Below, piece after piece: positions 1 through 10,141 of a DNA stretch of 45,363 bases. The notes below the pieces were generated by a model, which worked only from the letters and a program-made list of their open reading frames with translations, did not search any database and was not told the origin of the DNA. The position numbers were made by a program, and so were the translations under genes. Position 1 is the first letter of the stretch. Each line of letters begins with the position of its first letter. The stretch is from Chara braunii (taxonomy: Eukaryota; Streptophyta; Charophyceae; Charales; Characeae): the NCBI GenBank assembly GCA_003427395.1, contig BFEA01000202.1:241588-286950 (forward strand), in the 5' to 3' direction.

Positions 1-295
1 TACCCCCCCTCCTCCCACCTCCCTCTTCACTCATCTCCCACCACCTTTTTCTCTCCTCTCCTCCCCACTCACCATCTTCTACTAATCTCATCTTCCCCAT
101 CTTCCACTTCACTACTACTCTCTCTCTCACCTATTTCTCTTTTCTTCATCACTCTTTCATCCCCTTCCCCCCCCCTACTTCGAATTTTTCTGTTTTTTCT
201 TCTTTTCCCTTTTTCTCTTTGATTTTAATCTTCTCTTTTCTCCAAAAATTTCAATTATCTTATTTTCCCCCCTCCCTTCTCACTTTCTGATTTAT
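1..295. other. Pyrimidine-rich tract without a gene
   Basis: This stretch is almost purely C and T (runs of CTCC, TTTTCT and CCCCCC) and becomes T-rich towards base 295. No coding frame or RNA gene is visible. It is the left flank of the insertion site of the retrotransposon that starts at 301. The right flank beyond 9224 is also T-rich, so the element probably landed in a T-rich tract. Confidence 0.7.
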
Positions 296-300
296 TTTAT

Positions 301-1331
301 TGCAAGGAAAATAAGTAACAGCGAGATGACAAATTCAGATCACACCATCACATTGAAAGCCAAATAGTCACATTGTGTCCAGAGAGCAGCAATGCACCAA
401 TAATACACCAATGGAGGTTCGTAGCACTGAAAACCAATGTTTATGGAGAGCACACTCTCTCCTCCTAACACAAGAGTCCCAGTTCCTTCACACTCACACT
501 TGGCGCTCAGCGCCCAGCCTACTCCTACACAGCTACTACAGACTACAAAAAGACAATGCAACTGTTGACATCAGCGGCAGCCCGAAGTACTTGAAGATGT
601 CACCCATGCAGACCATCGACAATACAAGGTACGTGCCCTCACATCATCATCGTCATCATTATCCTTCACCTATCCCCTGACTACACCACACCTATCCTCT
701 CTTTGACCCGAAGACCACCCCTGCGCTTCACTGTAGTCCAAGCCCACCAGCTATGGTGGTTGGGCTATGGCGTTGCCCTCAGCAGCGCCCTCCTCCTCTG
801 CACGACCGCACGTGCTGCACCTCGCCTCTCAGCGTTGGCAGCAGCCTACGAGCATGAGCTCCAGCAGCGCTGCCGCCCAGCATGCGAGTACGTGAATGAG
901 GCAGCCAGGGCCGAGCTCTTTCCTTTATGGAAAGAGTTGGCCTCTCACGAAGCCTGGCTGCCCTGACCTGGGCCCAGAAGTTTCCGGAAGGCCCCAGGAG
1001 GCTGCCTGGATGCAGCTGCTACTGGGCTGCTGGGCCTCGTTCGGTTGGGCGCCCAACTGTCTCTGTATGAGGCTGCGAATCACGCCCAGGGCCTGCATTC
1101 TTTGGAAAGGCCCGGTAGGCCGTGGAAATGTCTTTGTTGCTCGGCCTGTGTTTCTTTCAACCAACTGGCGCGTCGCAACTACCTGGACCCCAAATATGAA
1201 ATTGACACTCGAGGGCCTTTTGCAAAAAGCCAGGCCCGCCTTCACTTAGGGCGGGCACCTTCGCCTTCACTTAGGGCGGGTAAGGCTGGAAAGAGGGCCC
1301 CATAGGCCTACCAAGGACACTGATCCTCGCA
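301..1331 (-). repeat. 3' LTR of the minus-strand Ty3/gypsy element
   Basis: This copy starts with TG and ends with CA (TGCGAGG... to ...CCTTGCA on the minus strand). It matches 8185-9219 along its length with scattered substitutions and a few small indels. The part near 1234-1280 contains two copies of a CTTCACTTAGGGCGGG string; GCCCGCC and GGCGGGC can form a 7-bp stem with a short loop. Open frames inside it are not conserved between the two LTRs and are not called as genes. The polypurine tract abuts its right-hand edge, which fixes the boundary at 1331. Confidence 0.93.
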
Positions 1332-1346
1332 TTCCCTCCTCCTTTA
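1332..1346 (-). other. Polypurine tract (plus-strand primer)
   Basis: On the minus strand the bases AAAGGAGGAGGAA lie directly against the TG that opens the 3' LTR. That is the expected place for the RNase H-resistant purine primer of plus-strand DNA synthesis in LTR retrotransposons. The position also confirms the orientation of the element. Confidence 0.85.
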
Positions 1347-1371
1347 CTTCGTGAGTCCTCTAAGAAGTCTC

Positions 1372-4300
1372 TCATTCTGTAGGCATCTTCCCCTTGAGTG
1401 TTCTTTCATAGCCTGCGATTTCTTGAGGTACTGTTCTCATGAGTTCTTCTCGTGTGAACCACCGGTCTTCTTTAGGATCCAGATGATGTCTGAAGCTCAC
1501 ACGATATTGCATTCTCCGTTTAGGAGTTCACCCTCTGCCTGATGGTCGAGGAACAGACATCACTCGATGCTCGATGATCTGGTCAATGTCCACTTTGCCA
1601 TCCATGGTTGGGGGCAACATTGATCTTCTGGAAGGAAAGTGCTCAGTTGCAGCGAAAGGTGCCAGCTTGGAGGCATGAAACACTGGGTAGGTGCGTAGGT
1701 GTGCAGGAATACGGATCACGTATGAAGGCCCATCCGATTGATCCCCTATAATGTCCAAGATCTCCCAGGGCCCGAAATACTGCGGCATCACTTTTATGGA
1801 TATCCCCAACTCCTGACCTAATTCAGATGACTTTACCCAGACTCGTTCACCTACCTGAAAGTTAGAGGGTCGTCTATGCTTATTCTCAGATGTAATCATA
1901 GCATCTTGAGACTTCCTAATATGTTCAACGGCCTGCTGCAACATCTGTTCATATTTGACAGCAAACTCTATGCTGCCAGGTGCTGCAGCGGAGTGCCTTT
2001 CTGGTAGCAGAAAGTCCAATGCACTTCTGGGTTTCCAACCAAGATGTAACTGGTTGGGAGTCATACCGGTTGTACTGTGCACAACATTGTTGTACAACCT
2101 GGCGATGAGAGGTAACTTTTCGTCCCAGTCATCCTGACTTGGCTTAATGTAATGCCGAAGCAGATGCTGTACTACCCGGTTCATCTGTTCTGCTTGGCCA
2201 TTTGACTCAGGGTGATTCCCTGAAGTCATTTGGAGTTTGGTGCCCATCTGTTCAACAGTTGACTGCCACAGTTCACTTGTGAATCTCACATCCCTATCGT
2301 TAACGATGGATGTAGGCAAACCAAAATCCGGTACCCAATTATCCATAAACAGTTTTATGACGTAGTCAATTTTAGTTGTTTCTAGCATGGCAATCAGTCT
2401 TGCGTACTTAGTAAAACGGTCCACTATAACAAAGATATGCCTCTTTCCAGACTTCCTGGTCACAAGGGTGTCCATGAAATCCATAGACACACTCTGACCT
2501 GGTCCTTCAGGAATCGGCAAGGGCTTGATCAGCCCAAGCGGAGCCTGAGTCCTTGGTTTGTCTCTTTGGCAAACCTAGCAAGTTTCAACATAGCGTTTTG
2601 CATCTATCATCATAGAAGGCCACCATAATCTTTGTACTAAGTTCGCCGATGTCTTTTTGTAACCAAAATGACCAGTCGCATCATGACATTCGCCTAAAAA
2701 CAAACTACGTAAAGACTCACTATCAGGAACACACAACCTTTTATTCCCTTCCTTCTCAAGGAACAGCAAGCCATCTACCATCGTAAACTCATCCAAAGTC
2801 TTCTTGTCCTTTGCTTGGAATCTACGGATGATTTCTGACATGACTGGGTCTCCCTGATAGGCATCCACCAATGATCGAGTCAAATCGCTAGATATGCCAA
2901 ACTCTGTTACTAGTGCCCCCAAATAATCTGCCCTTCTTGATAGCGCATCAGCCACCTTGTTGTACGTACCCTTGATAGGATCAACTTGATAGTCATACAT
3001 GTCTATCACTTGAGTCCATCTCTTGAGTGCGTCTGACAACACAGGCTGTGTCTTAATCCAGCACAAAGTTTCATGGTCAGACCTCACATAGAAGAATCTT
3101 CCTAGGAGGTAGCGTCTCCAATGAACTAGCGCTCGGTACAGGGCGTAAGACTTAGCTAACTTTTGAGAAGGCATCTTTTTACTCATGTACTCGATCGGTC
3201 TCAACTTGGGCCCTTCCTGTTGCGCAAGAACCGCGCCTATGCCATATTGGTTGGCGTCTGTGGTCACAACAAACGGCTTGTCAAGATCAGGAAGTTTGAG
3301 AACTTCATAGTGTGTCAGTGCATACTTCAATTTCTTGAAGCTTGCCTCACACTCTTCAGTCCACTCCCAAGGGGTGTCAAGTCGAGTTAGATCTGTTAAT
3401 GGAGAAGCTATAGTACTATAGGTCTTCACAAACGGACGATAATAGCCCGTCATCCCCAAAAACGATCTGACCTCAGTAACAGTCTGAGGTCTAGGCCAGT
3501 CACGTATGCTGGCCACCTTCGCATCTTTCGGCCTCAATCCATCTGCTGAGATTTCATGACCCAAGTACAAGATCTTGGTGCGACCAAACTCGCATTTATC
3601 CAAGTTAGCCTTGTACTGGTGCTGTCTTAGGAGACCTAGCACTGTTTTCAAGTGCTCAGCGTGCTCCTCTACAGTCCTACTAAAGATGAGAATATCGTCG
3701 AGGTACTCGACGATAAACTTGTCCAAGTAGTCATGAAAAATCCTATTCATCGCGTGCTGGAACGTACCAGGCGCATTGCATAGGCCAAAAGGTATCACCA
3801 CAAACTCGTACAGACCGTACCTGGTATGAAATGCGGTTTTGTGCTGATCCTCAGGTCTAACGACAATTTGATGGAATCCGGACTTCAAGTCTATCTTTGT
3901 GAAGTACCGGCATCCCTGCACTCTATCCAAGAGGTCGTCAATGCGGGGTAGGGGCTCCACGTTCTTAACGGTGATGGCATTGAGGCCCCTATCGTCAATG
4001 CACATCCTTAATGGACCTCCCTTCTTTGGGACAAATAAGACTGGTGCACCGTAAGGGGAGGTACTAGGCCGTATCCATCCCTTCTCTGTGAGCTCCTTGA
4101 GCTGGCGGCGAAGCTCATCTCACTCCGTAGGAGACATCCTATAGATTCGTCCTCTAGGTACCTTGCTACCTGGGACAACCTCTATCGCATGGACAACCTC
4201 CCTTTCTACCACGCATGTGGGCTCCTAAAAAAGGTCTGAATATTGAGCGACGATTTTTTCTATCTCTGGGGGTGATTTAATGGCCTCCTTTTTCTCAGAG

Positions 4301-5166
4301 ACAAAAACTAGATATATGCCTTCCTCGCGATTCTGCTTATAATAGTTATAGAAGGATGATGCACGCATGCACCCGTAGTTTTCTAGTAGACTGCTAGCTT
4401 TGAACTTTTGCAATCTAACAGATCTACCGTTGGGCAACTTGTAAATCAAAACCTTTCTATCCCAATCAAACTGCAGTTGCGCGACCTCGAGGTAGTACAT
4501 ACCTAGGAGCATGTCAAATGGCAGTTCATCGCTAACCAGGAAGGAAATTTTATGACTCACTTCCCCTCCTCCATAGGAGAAGGTGCAGACTATGTCCTTG
4601 ACATAGTCTTTCACCAACATTTGGTGCTTGTTGGCTAGCGTAGAAGCTACATTTTTGCTAAGCCGCTGCACTTGGTCCCCTAAGCGCAGTCTATCCACAC
4701 AAGCACGATTGATGAAATTTCGTGTAGAGCCTATGTCTGCGAAGGCGCCAACCTTGCGGCCACCTACATCTACTTCTACCACGAAATGTTCCCCCTTTGG
4801 ACCTCTACTGATCATCGCCCAAGAGTCCCTGGGGTCCTTCCCTGACCACTCAGTCTCTAACTCTTCTAGGGCCTCAACCACATCTCTCGAACGGAGCGTC
4901 GGTGGGTCTGAATGTGTCTGCGGGGCGATGCGTGGGTCACTAGCCTTGGCCAACGCCTGAAGTGGGGAATGCAATGTTACCACTTCAACACGAGTAAGAG
5001 CGGCAAACACTCCTACTGGCTCGAAGTGTTTCCCTGTGAGCTGCTCGCAGAAGCACTCCCAGGGTTCGAAGATAAGCCCACCACCGTTGGTGAGACTACC
5101 TTCGTTGTGACCTTCTTGCCGCAGCAAGTCCTGGACGTGTGGCCATAGTTGCCACAGTTCATGCAT
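1372..5166 (-). pseudogene. pol: Ty3/gypsy pol: protease, RT, RNase H, integrase, chromodomain-like tail
   Basis: Protease region near 4740 reads A-D-I-G-S; the family has D-S/T-G, so the catalytic loop residue is changed. Reverse transcriptase follows from about 4100, with [13 protein letters not shown] and the YLDD active site near 3700. RNase H begins with [13 protein letters not shown] near 3290. The integrase H2C2 finger lies near 2700-2565, and the DDE core carries MDFMD, VNDRD and NGQAEQ. A GPF/Y-like FGPWEILD motif and a chromodomain-like tail follow. The frame is the same from 5166 to 1372 but is broken by TAG 4225-4227, TGA 4120-4122, TAG 2575-2577 (inside the C-x2-C pair) and TGA 1528-1530. 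Pol lies in the -1 frame relative to gag and overlaps it by 154 bp. It copies and integrates the element in intact relatives; here it is dead. Confidence 0.93.
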
Positions 5167-6943
5167 GTACCCCTAGCAACGCGGTCACCCCACACCTCGT
5201 AATCTAAACCAAGCTTTACCCATGCGGGTGTCCCTTGGTCGCTCTGACCCGTGGACCGTCCTACCTTCTTCTTCCCGGTCCCCCTAGCCTTTTCCTTGAT
5301 GGGTGCCACGACTCCCCCATCCGAAGTCTCGCTGGCCCCATCCTGCTCTGTCAACTCCCCAAGGTCTGGGAAATCGTCAATCTCCGTCGTTTGACCATCA
5401 TGGTCAACGAACATTAATTGACCCTTCTTCTTCCAGTCTTGGGGCAGTCTCTTCCTACCATCATGGGATACCTTATGCGCAGATCCCAGCTTTGCCTCTA
5501 TGTCCAGAGCTTTCTTACTAAAAGAAGCGAAAGTGTGCTGTTCGACATAGGCCTTGTCAACCAGCTTGGTCCTTACCTCTGCAGGTAGGCACCTTAGGTA
5601 ATCCGTTAGGAGAACCTGCTGGTCAAAACGCACACCAGGTACCACGAGGAGGCATTCTACGGTGTTCGTAAGCTCTCTAACATTCTTGAACCTGCGGGAA
5701 CAAAGGTTGTTGATAGCATCGGTGGCCTTTTGAGCCCCTTGCGGGTCATGCCACCTGTTGTAGACTGACCGTACGAACTGTTCCAATGTCGGAGCCTGAG
5801 CCCAGACATCGAAATCCTGACCATAGCCCTGTTGCTGCACTAAGCCATTCAACCAGCGGGCTGCTGATCCCTCTAAAAAGGATGCAGCCACTACAACTTC
5901 CTGTTCTGGCCTTGTGAGCTTGTGCCTTACATAAGTAGGCACAGTCCTCACCCAGGTGTCCAAGTCCTCCTCCTTCTTTCTATCTCCAGAGAAGGGTTTG
6001 GGACTCATCAGAGGTATCTTAGGCATCCATTGCATAGGTTGCATGGGCCCAGGGGCTTGCCGCAACGGCTGCATAACCACTTAAACAGGCTGTTGCACAC
6101 TAACCTGGGCCTGGCTTGACAATGGGACTGTAGTTACCACTGTCGTGGATGGTACGGCTGAGACTCTTGGAACCGGACCACTAGTTGCTACCAAACCACC
6201 TGGAGGGGGCATGCCAAACATAGGAGAGAAAGTTTGCCCTGTGCGTTGCGGCATCGATGATGGACCCGCACATACAGGGGGAACTACAACAAATTGTGGT
6301 TGCCTCACCATTGTGCGAGGAGCCCGAAGTTCAGCCAGAATTTGTTTATGACCTACCACCAAATCAGCCAACAATTCCTGTTGGACGTTCTGCGCTTCTG
6401 CCACTGAAAGTAAGGCATTGCGCAGCACACGACCAGCAGGGTCTAATGCTGCCTCATCTAGTGTTTCCAATCTGCCTAGTTCTCGCATTCTACTCTCTAG
6501 TCTAGCCTTCCTAAGTATGACTTTTATTTTCCTCTCCGCTGCCTCGTCCAACTGCCGCTGTAGCTCATCCTGAAATTCTTTTGCTTGGCGGATTTCTAAG
6601 TCCTCCGTCGTGAGTTGAGTTTGCTGGCTGACTCACACGGCAACAATCTGACTAATGGGAACCTGAGAGCCACTCTGACTGACTCCTGAAGAAGTGTAGA
6701 GACTTGCGACATAGCTGAGGTTGCCATGGTTGCACCTGTACTAGCTGAGACACTAGTCTTGGCACTATCCTCAGCTGCCCTCGCTCTCCTTGCCGCTGTT
6801 CTTTCTCTAGCCTCTCTCCTCAATCTTCTCTCGTCTCGTGGACCTAACTCCAAGAATGTCAAGGGTCGACTACGAGCAGTCCCCCGAGTAGTCCTACGGT
6901 CGTCCACTAGCAACTCCTCCTCACTAGTGCTTGCATCACTCAT
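5013..6943 (-). pseudogene. gag: Ty3/gypsy gag with CCHC zinc knuckle
   Basis: The first ATG is at 6943-6941 (MSDASTSEEELL...), followed by an Arg/Ala-rich helical stretch. A central capsid-like part and a zinc knuckle C-x2-C-x4-H-x4-C (CMNCGNYGHTSRTC) near 5165-5124 identify gag, which packages element RNA into particles. The reading frame shifts by one base near 6690, consistent with a one-base loss. It is then interrupted by TGA 6633-6635 and TAA 6081-6083. The frame closes with TAG at 5013-5015, just downstream of a slippery heptamer through which pol would be expressed. The two in-frame stops fit C-to-T changes from CGA and CAA codons. Confidence 0.88.
5028..5034 (-). promoter_or_regulatory. 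Candidate -1 ribosomal frameshift slippery site G-GGA-AAC
   Basis: On the minus strand the heptamer GGGAAAC sits in the correct phase of gag (CAG GGA AAC). The gag stop TAG follows 12 nt after it. Slipping back by one base gives GGG AAA CAC TTC, exactly the open pol frame that continues through protease. X-XXY-YYZ heptamers of this kind drive -1 gag-pol frameshifting in many retroelements. A downstream stimulatory structure was not established. Confidence 0.7.
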
Positions 6944-8163
6944 GAGCTACAGTGTGTGTGATCTAAACTAGAATCCACACTGAATCCTACCTTAGCCTGG
7001 CACACAACCGATTATGAAACACAACTAGTTTCGGTCGGATGGAACAGAAACAGTTAAGTGATTAATTAACAACTAATGTCAAGTCCTACATGATATATTA
7101 ATTCTATTTTTAGATTACCCTAGAACAGATTGTACTACAGCAAAGATCTAATCTTTCTGTAGTTGTCTGTCAGTTGTTAGCGAAGTTTGTCACAACTAGA
7201 TAATCAAAATAAAAATAACATCTCCTGTTAGAGATGTATACTGGATGGCAGATTGATAGTTAATTGCCACTATGAACAGTTACCGGAATCCCCCCTCCCC
7301 CTGTATCCTTCTTGATTGGTCACTTTGTGTCAACGTTCCTGAGCATCTGGTTGAGCAGCGTGTCTGAAGGTGTGCAATCCGGCCCACCTCTGTGCCCCAT
7401 GTAATTGCTGAACAAGCCAGCCAGTCCACTCTTATTTACCCTCGTATGGAACGAGCCTTACACCCGGTTGATCTGGCTGATCAGGAACATCGCAGTCAGG
7501 ACGACGATCACAGCCAGATTCAATCCGAGTCCCCAACCAGAAATATTTATAGACGGTCTGGTAAGCGTCTCATAAAAGGCTGGCATGCCCGGCACGACCT
7601 CTATTGCGCAAGCAGCAGAACCAAGGACTTGCAGCCCAAGCATGCGTGTATTAGTCCCAGCGGGTTGGCATGGTGACCGTGACCCGAGTGTTTCGTCCAG
7701 GGCCCTTCAGAGGCTTCGCCCGTCTCCCACCAGCTTGCTGCCTAGGAAGAATGTCGACTCTCAAGGTTGAGCGCTCGCAACACCTCACACTGAGAGGACC
7801 CTAAAGACAAAACTCACTTCCTCACGGTAAAAAGAGATGAAGAGGGTAGATAAGGAAGAGAGCAACGTGCCTCATTAATGCTGCCCCCAACCACAGATTT
7901 CTCACCGGTAACCTGATGTGCAATTATGATGACCGGTCTTTGCCTCAGCACAACCAACAGCAGAATGCGGTTCCACTTCGGCTTAGTATGCCACATCAGC
8001 GAGTTCTCATCATCCAACATACACCCCGTATGTCACCACATAGCTCCCTGGCGCGCCCACACAACTCTGGGCCGCCTAATGTTCAACGCCAATGCCTTAT
8101 CACTGCCCCACACCTCATGCGAAGCACCAATAGCTATTGCGAAGAACCAATGAAGCGCAATAT
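6944..8163 (-). other. Untranslated leader between primer site and gag
   Basis: About 1.2 kb separates the primer-binding site from the gag ATG. No conserved frame, RNA gene or internal repeat was seen; small frames here are short and lack recognisable motifs. Leaders of this length are common in large Ty3/gypsy elements and usually hold packaging signals, which I cannot identify here. Confidence 0.6.
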
Positions 8164-8181
8164 GAACCAGCTTCGATACCA
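8164..8181 (-). other. Primer-binding site
   Basis: Three bases after the 5' LTR ends, the minus strand reads TGGTATCGAAGCTGGTTC. It starts with TGG, complementary to a tRNA 3' CCA end, and resembles the plant initiator-tRNA primer sites that begin TGGTATC. The exact tRNA is not identified because the seventh base onwards differs from the common plant form. Confidence 0.75.
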
Positions 8182-8184
8182 AAT

Positions 8185-9219
8185 TGCAAGGAAAATAAGT
8201 AACATCGAGATGACAAATCCAGATCACACCATCACATTGAAAGCCAAATAGTCACATTGTGTCCAGAGAGCAGCAATGCACCAATAATACACCAATGGAG
8301 GTTCGTAGCACTGAAAACCAATGTTTATGGAGAGCACACTCTCTCCTCCCAACACAAGAGTCCAGTTCCTTCACACTCACACTTGGCGCTCAGCGCCCAG
8401 CCTACTCCTACACAGTTACTACAGACTACAAAAAGACAATGCAACTGTTGACATCAGCGGCAGCCCGAAGTACTTGAAGATGTCACCCATGCAGACCATC
8501 GCCAATACAAGGTACGTGCCCTCACATCATCATCCTCATCATCATGCTTCAACTATCCCCTGACTACACCACACCTATCCTCTCTTTGACCCGAAGACCA
8601 CCCCTGCGCTTCACTGTAGTCCAAGCCCACCAGCTATGGTGGCTGGGCTATGGCGCTGCCCTCAGCAGCGCCCTCCTCTTCTGCACGACCGCACGTGCTG
8701 CACCTCGCCTCTCAGCGTTGGCAGCAGCCTACGAGCATGAGCTCCAGCAGCGCTGCCGCCCAGCATGCAAGTGCGTGAATGAGGCAGCCAGGGACGAGCT
8801 CTTTCCTTTATGGAAAGAGTTGGTCTCTCACGAAGCCTGGGTGCCATGCCCTGGCCTGGGCCCAGAAGTTTCCGGAAGGCCCCAGGAGGTTGCCTGGATG
8901 CAGCAGCTAGTGGGCTGTTGGGCCTCGTTCGGTTGGGCACCCAACTGTCTCTGTATGAGGCTGCGAATCACGCCCAGGGCCTGCATTCTTTGGAAAGGCC
9001 CGGTAAGCCGTGGAAATGTCTTTGTTGCTCGGCCTATGTTTCTTTCAACCAACTGGCGCGTCGCAACTGCCTGGACCCCAAATATGAAATTGACAGTCGA
9101 GGGCCTTTTGCAAAAAGCTAGGCCCGCCTTCACTTAGGGCGGGCACCTCCGCCTTTACTTAGGGCGGGTAAGGCTGGAAAGAGGGCCCCATGGGCCTACC
9201 GAGGACACTGATCCTCGCG
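8185..9219 (-). repeat. 5' LTR of the minus-strand Ty3/gypsy element
   Basis: This is the partner of 301-1331. It ends in CCTTGCA next to the primer site and starts at 9219 beside the second TTTAT target duplication. Its opening dinucleotide is CG rather than TG, probably a point change. It would carry the promoter for gag-pol; I could not pick out a convincing TATA box. Confidence 0.92.
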
Positions 9220-9304
9220 TTTATTTTTTATTTTATTTATTCTGAAAATTCGAATTTCTTTGCGGCACCCTTAAATCTGACTAGGAGTTGGTCTTTCTTG
9301 CTTT

Positions 9305-9650
9305 CGGCACATATTTTGACCCCGTAGGGGTAACGAAGTGCTGCCAAAATTTCTTGTCTTTCCTTCACTTAGTCTTTCTCAGCACACTTCGACCCCATGG
9401 GGGTAACGAAATGTTGCCGAAATTTTTGAAAAATCAGATACTTCATTTCTCTCCACCTCCTCATCCACTTATTCACGTATTTTAAGTTATTTCTTTATTT
9501 CTTTATTTCTTTATTTATTATTTCTTTATTTATTTTTTGAACTTTTTTATTCGCGGCATTTTGAAACCTAGTGTGCTTATCTTGGTGTCTCCTTCCCCCT
9601 TGGCACATTCTTGACCCCATGGGGGGTAGGGAAATGCTGCCGAAAATTCT
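9305..9650. repeat. Three copies of a degenerate ~47-bp motif around a CCCCATGGGG palindrome
   Basis: Copies near 9305-9351, 9380-9427 and 9600-9650 share GGCACA, then TTGACCCC, A/G-T-GGGGGTAACGAA, then TGCTGCCGAAAATTT. The centre ACCCCATGGGG is nearly palindromic. A related string GACCTCAGGGGGGTAACGAAG occurs at about 33066. The role is unknown; the copies may be regulatory repeats of an LTR. Confidence 0.6.
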
Positions 9651-9699
9651 AAAAAAATAAATATTATTTCTCTCTTCATATTTTATTTCCATATTTTTT

Positions 9700-9800
9700 A
9701 AATTATTTTTATTATTTATTTATTTTCTTGTTTATTTTTATTATTTATTTATTTTCTTGTTTATTTTTATTATTTATTTATTTTCTTGTTTATTTTTATT
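9700..9800. repeat. 29-bp AT-rich tandem repeat, about 3 copies
   Basis: The string TATTTTCTTGTTTATTTTTA recurs at 9721, 9750 and 9779, a 29-bp period. It is simple T/A-rich sequence and has no spacer variety, so it is a minisatellite and not a CRISPR array. Confidence 0.8.
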
Positions 9801-9888
9801 TTTTTTTCGAAATCTCGTTGTTTATTTATTTTTCTCCCGCCTTGCCCCCCTATGCTTGCTATTTTATTTTCTTGATTAGGTCACCGGT

Positions 9889-9955
9889 ACCCTACCCTAA
9901 CCACTCAAACTTCGGTTAGGGTTTTCTTAGGGTTTTTCTAGGGTTTAGGGTTTTC
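9889..9955. repeat. Short telomere-like (TTTAGGG-type) tract
   Basis: The tract contains ACCCTACCCTAACC followed by five TAGGG units (TTAGGGTTTT, TTAGGGTTTTT, CTAGGGTTTAGGG). These resemble the plant-type telomere repeat and also the telo-box (AAACCCTA on the other strand) found in plant promoters. It is short and irregular, so it is not a chromosome end. Confidence 0.55.
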
Positions 9956-10141
9956 CAACCCCCCCCTCCTACTTTCCCTTCTCATTCGGCCGCCCTGGAT
10001 CCGAACCACCCCTCCCCCTTTGACGACGCCCGCGCTTGATTTACTAGCGCCGCCCGTCGCTTTCTATCGCAGGCCTCCCCCTACACCCTCCGCTCACGCG
10101 GACCTCCTCCGACCCTCCCTAGCCCGGCCCGTTACCTCCCC

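Larger units (their letters stand above)
301..9219 (-). mobile_element. Complete, decayed Ty3/gypsy LTR retrotransposon
   Basis: Two near-identical direct repeats of about 1.03 kb (301-1331 and 8185-9219) flank gag and pol, all on the minus strand. A 5-bp target duplication TTTAT occurs at 296-300 and again at 9220-9224. Inside the 5' LTR lies a tRNA-primer-like site (8164-8181), and next to the 3' LTR a polypurine tract (1332-1346). Order on the minus strand is gag, protease, reverse transcriptase, RNase H, integrase and a chromodomain-like tail, the Metaviridae order. By eye the LTRs differ at roughly 30-40 positions (about 3-4%), so the insertion is not recent. The first base of the 5' LTR appears mutated (CG instead of TG). 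Gag and pol both carry several stops, so it cannot be autonomous now. Confidence 0.95.
9225..10141. other. T-rich gene-free region with several repeat types
   Basis: No gene is visible. The segment is mostly T and A up to about 9830, then carries telomere-like strings, then a C-rich stretch that leads into the gag start at 10142. It could include the 5' LTR or leader of the plus-strand gypsy element, but no matching second LTR was found in the window, so the 5' limit of that element is unknown. Confidence 0.6.

Noticed and set aside
8544-9137. 197-codon plus-strand frame
   Set aside because: It lies wholly in the 5' LTR, antisense to the element, and the other LTR copy breaks it. It is chance.
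9700-9800. CRISPR-like array with 29-bp period
   Set aside because: Units are contiguous T/A-rich repeats without unique spacers, in a eukaryotic context.
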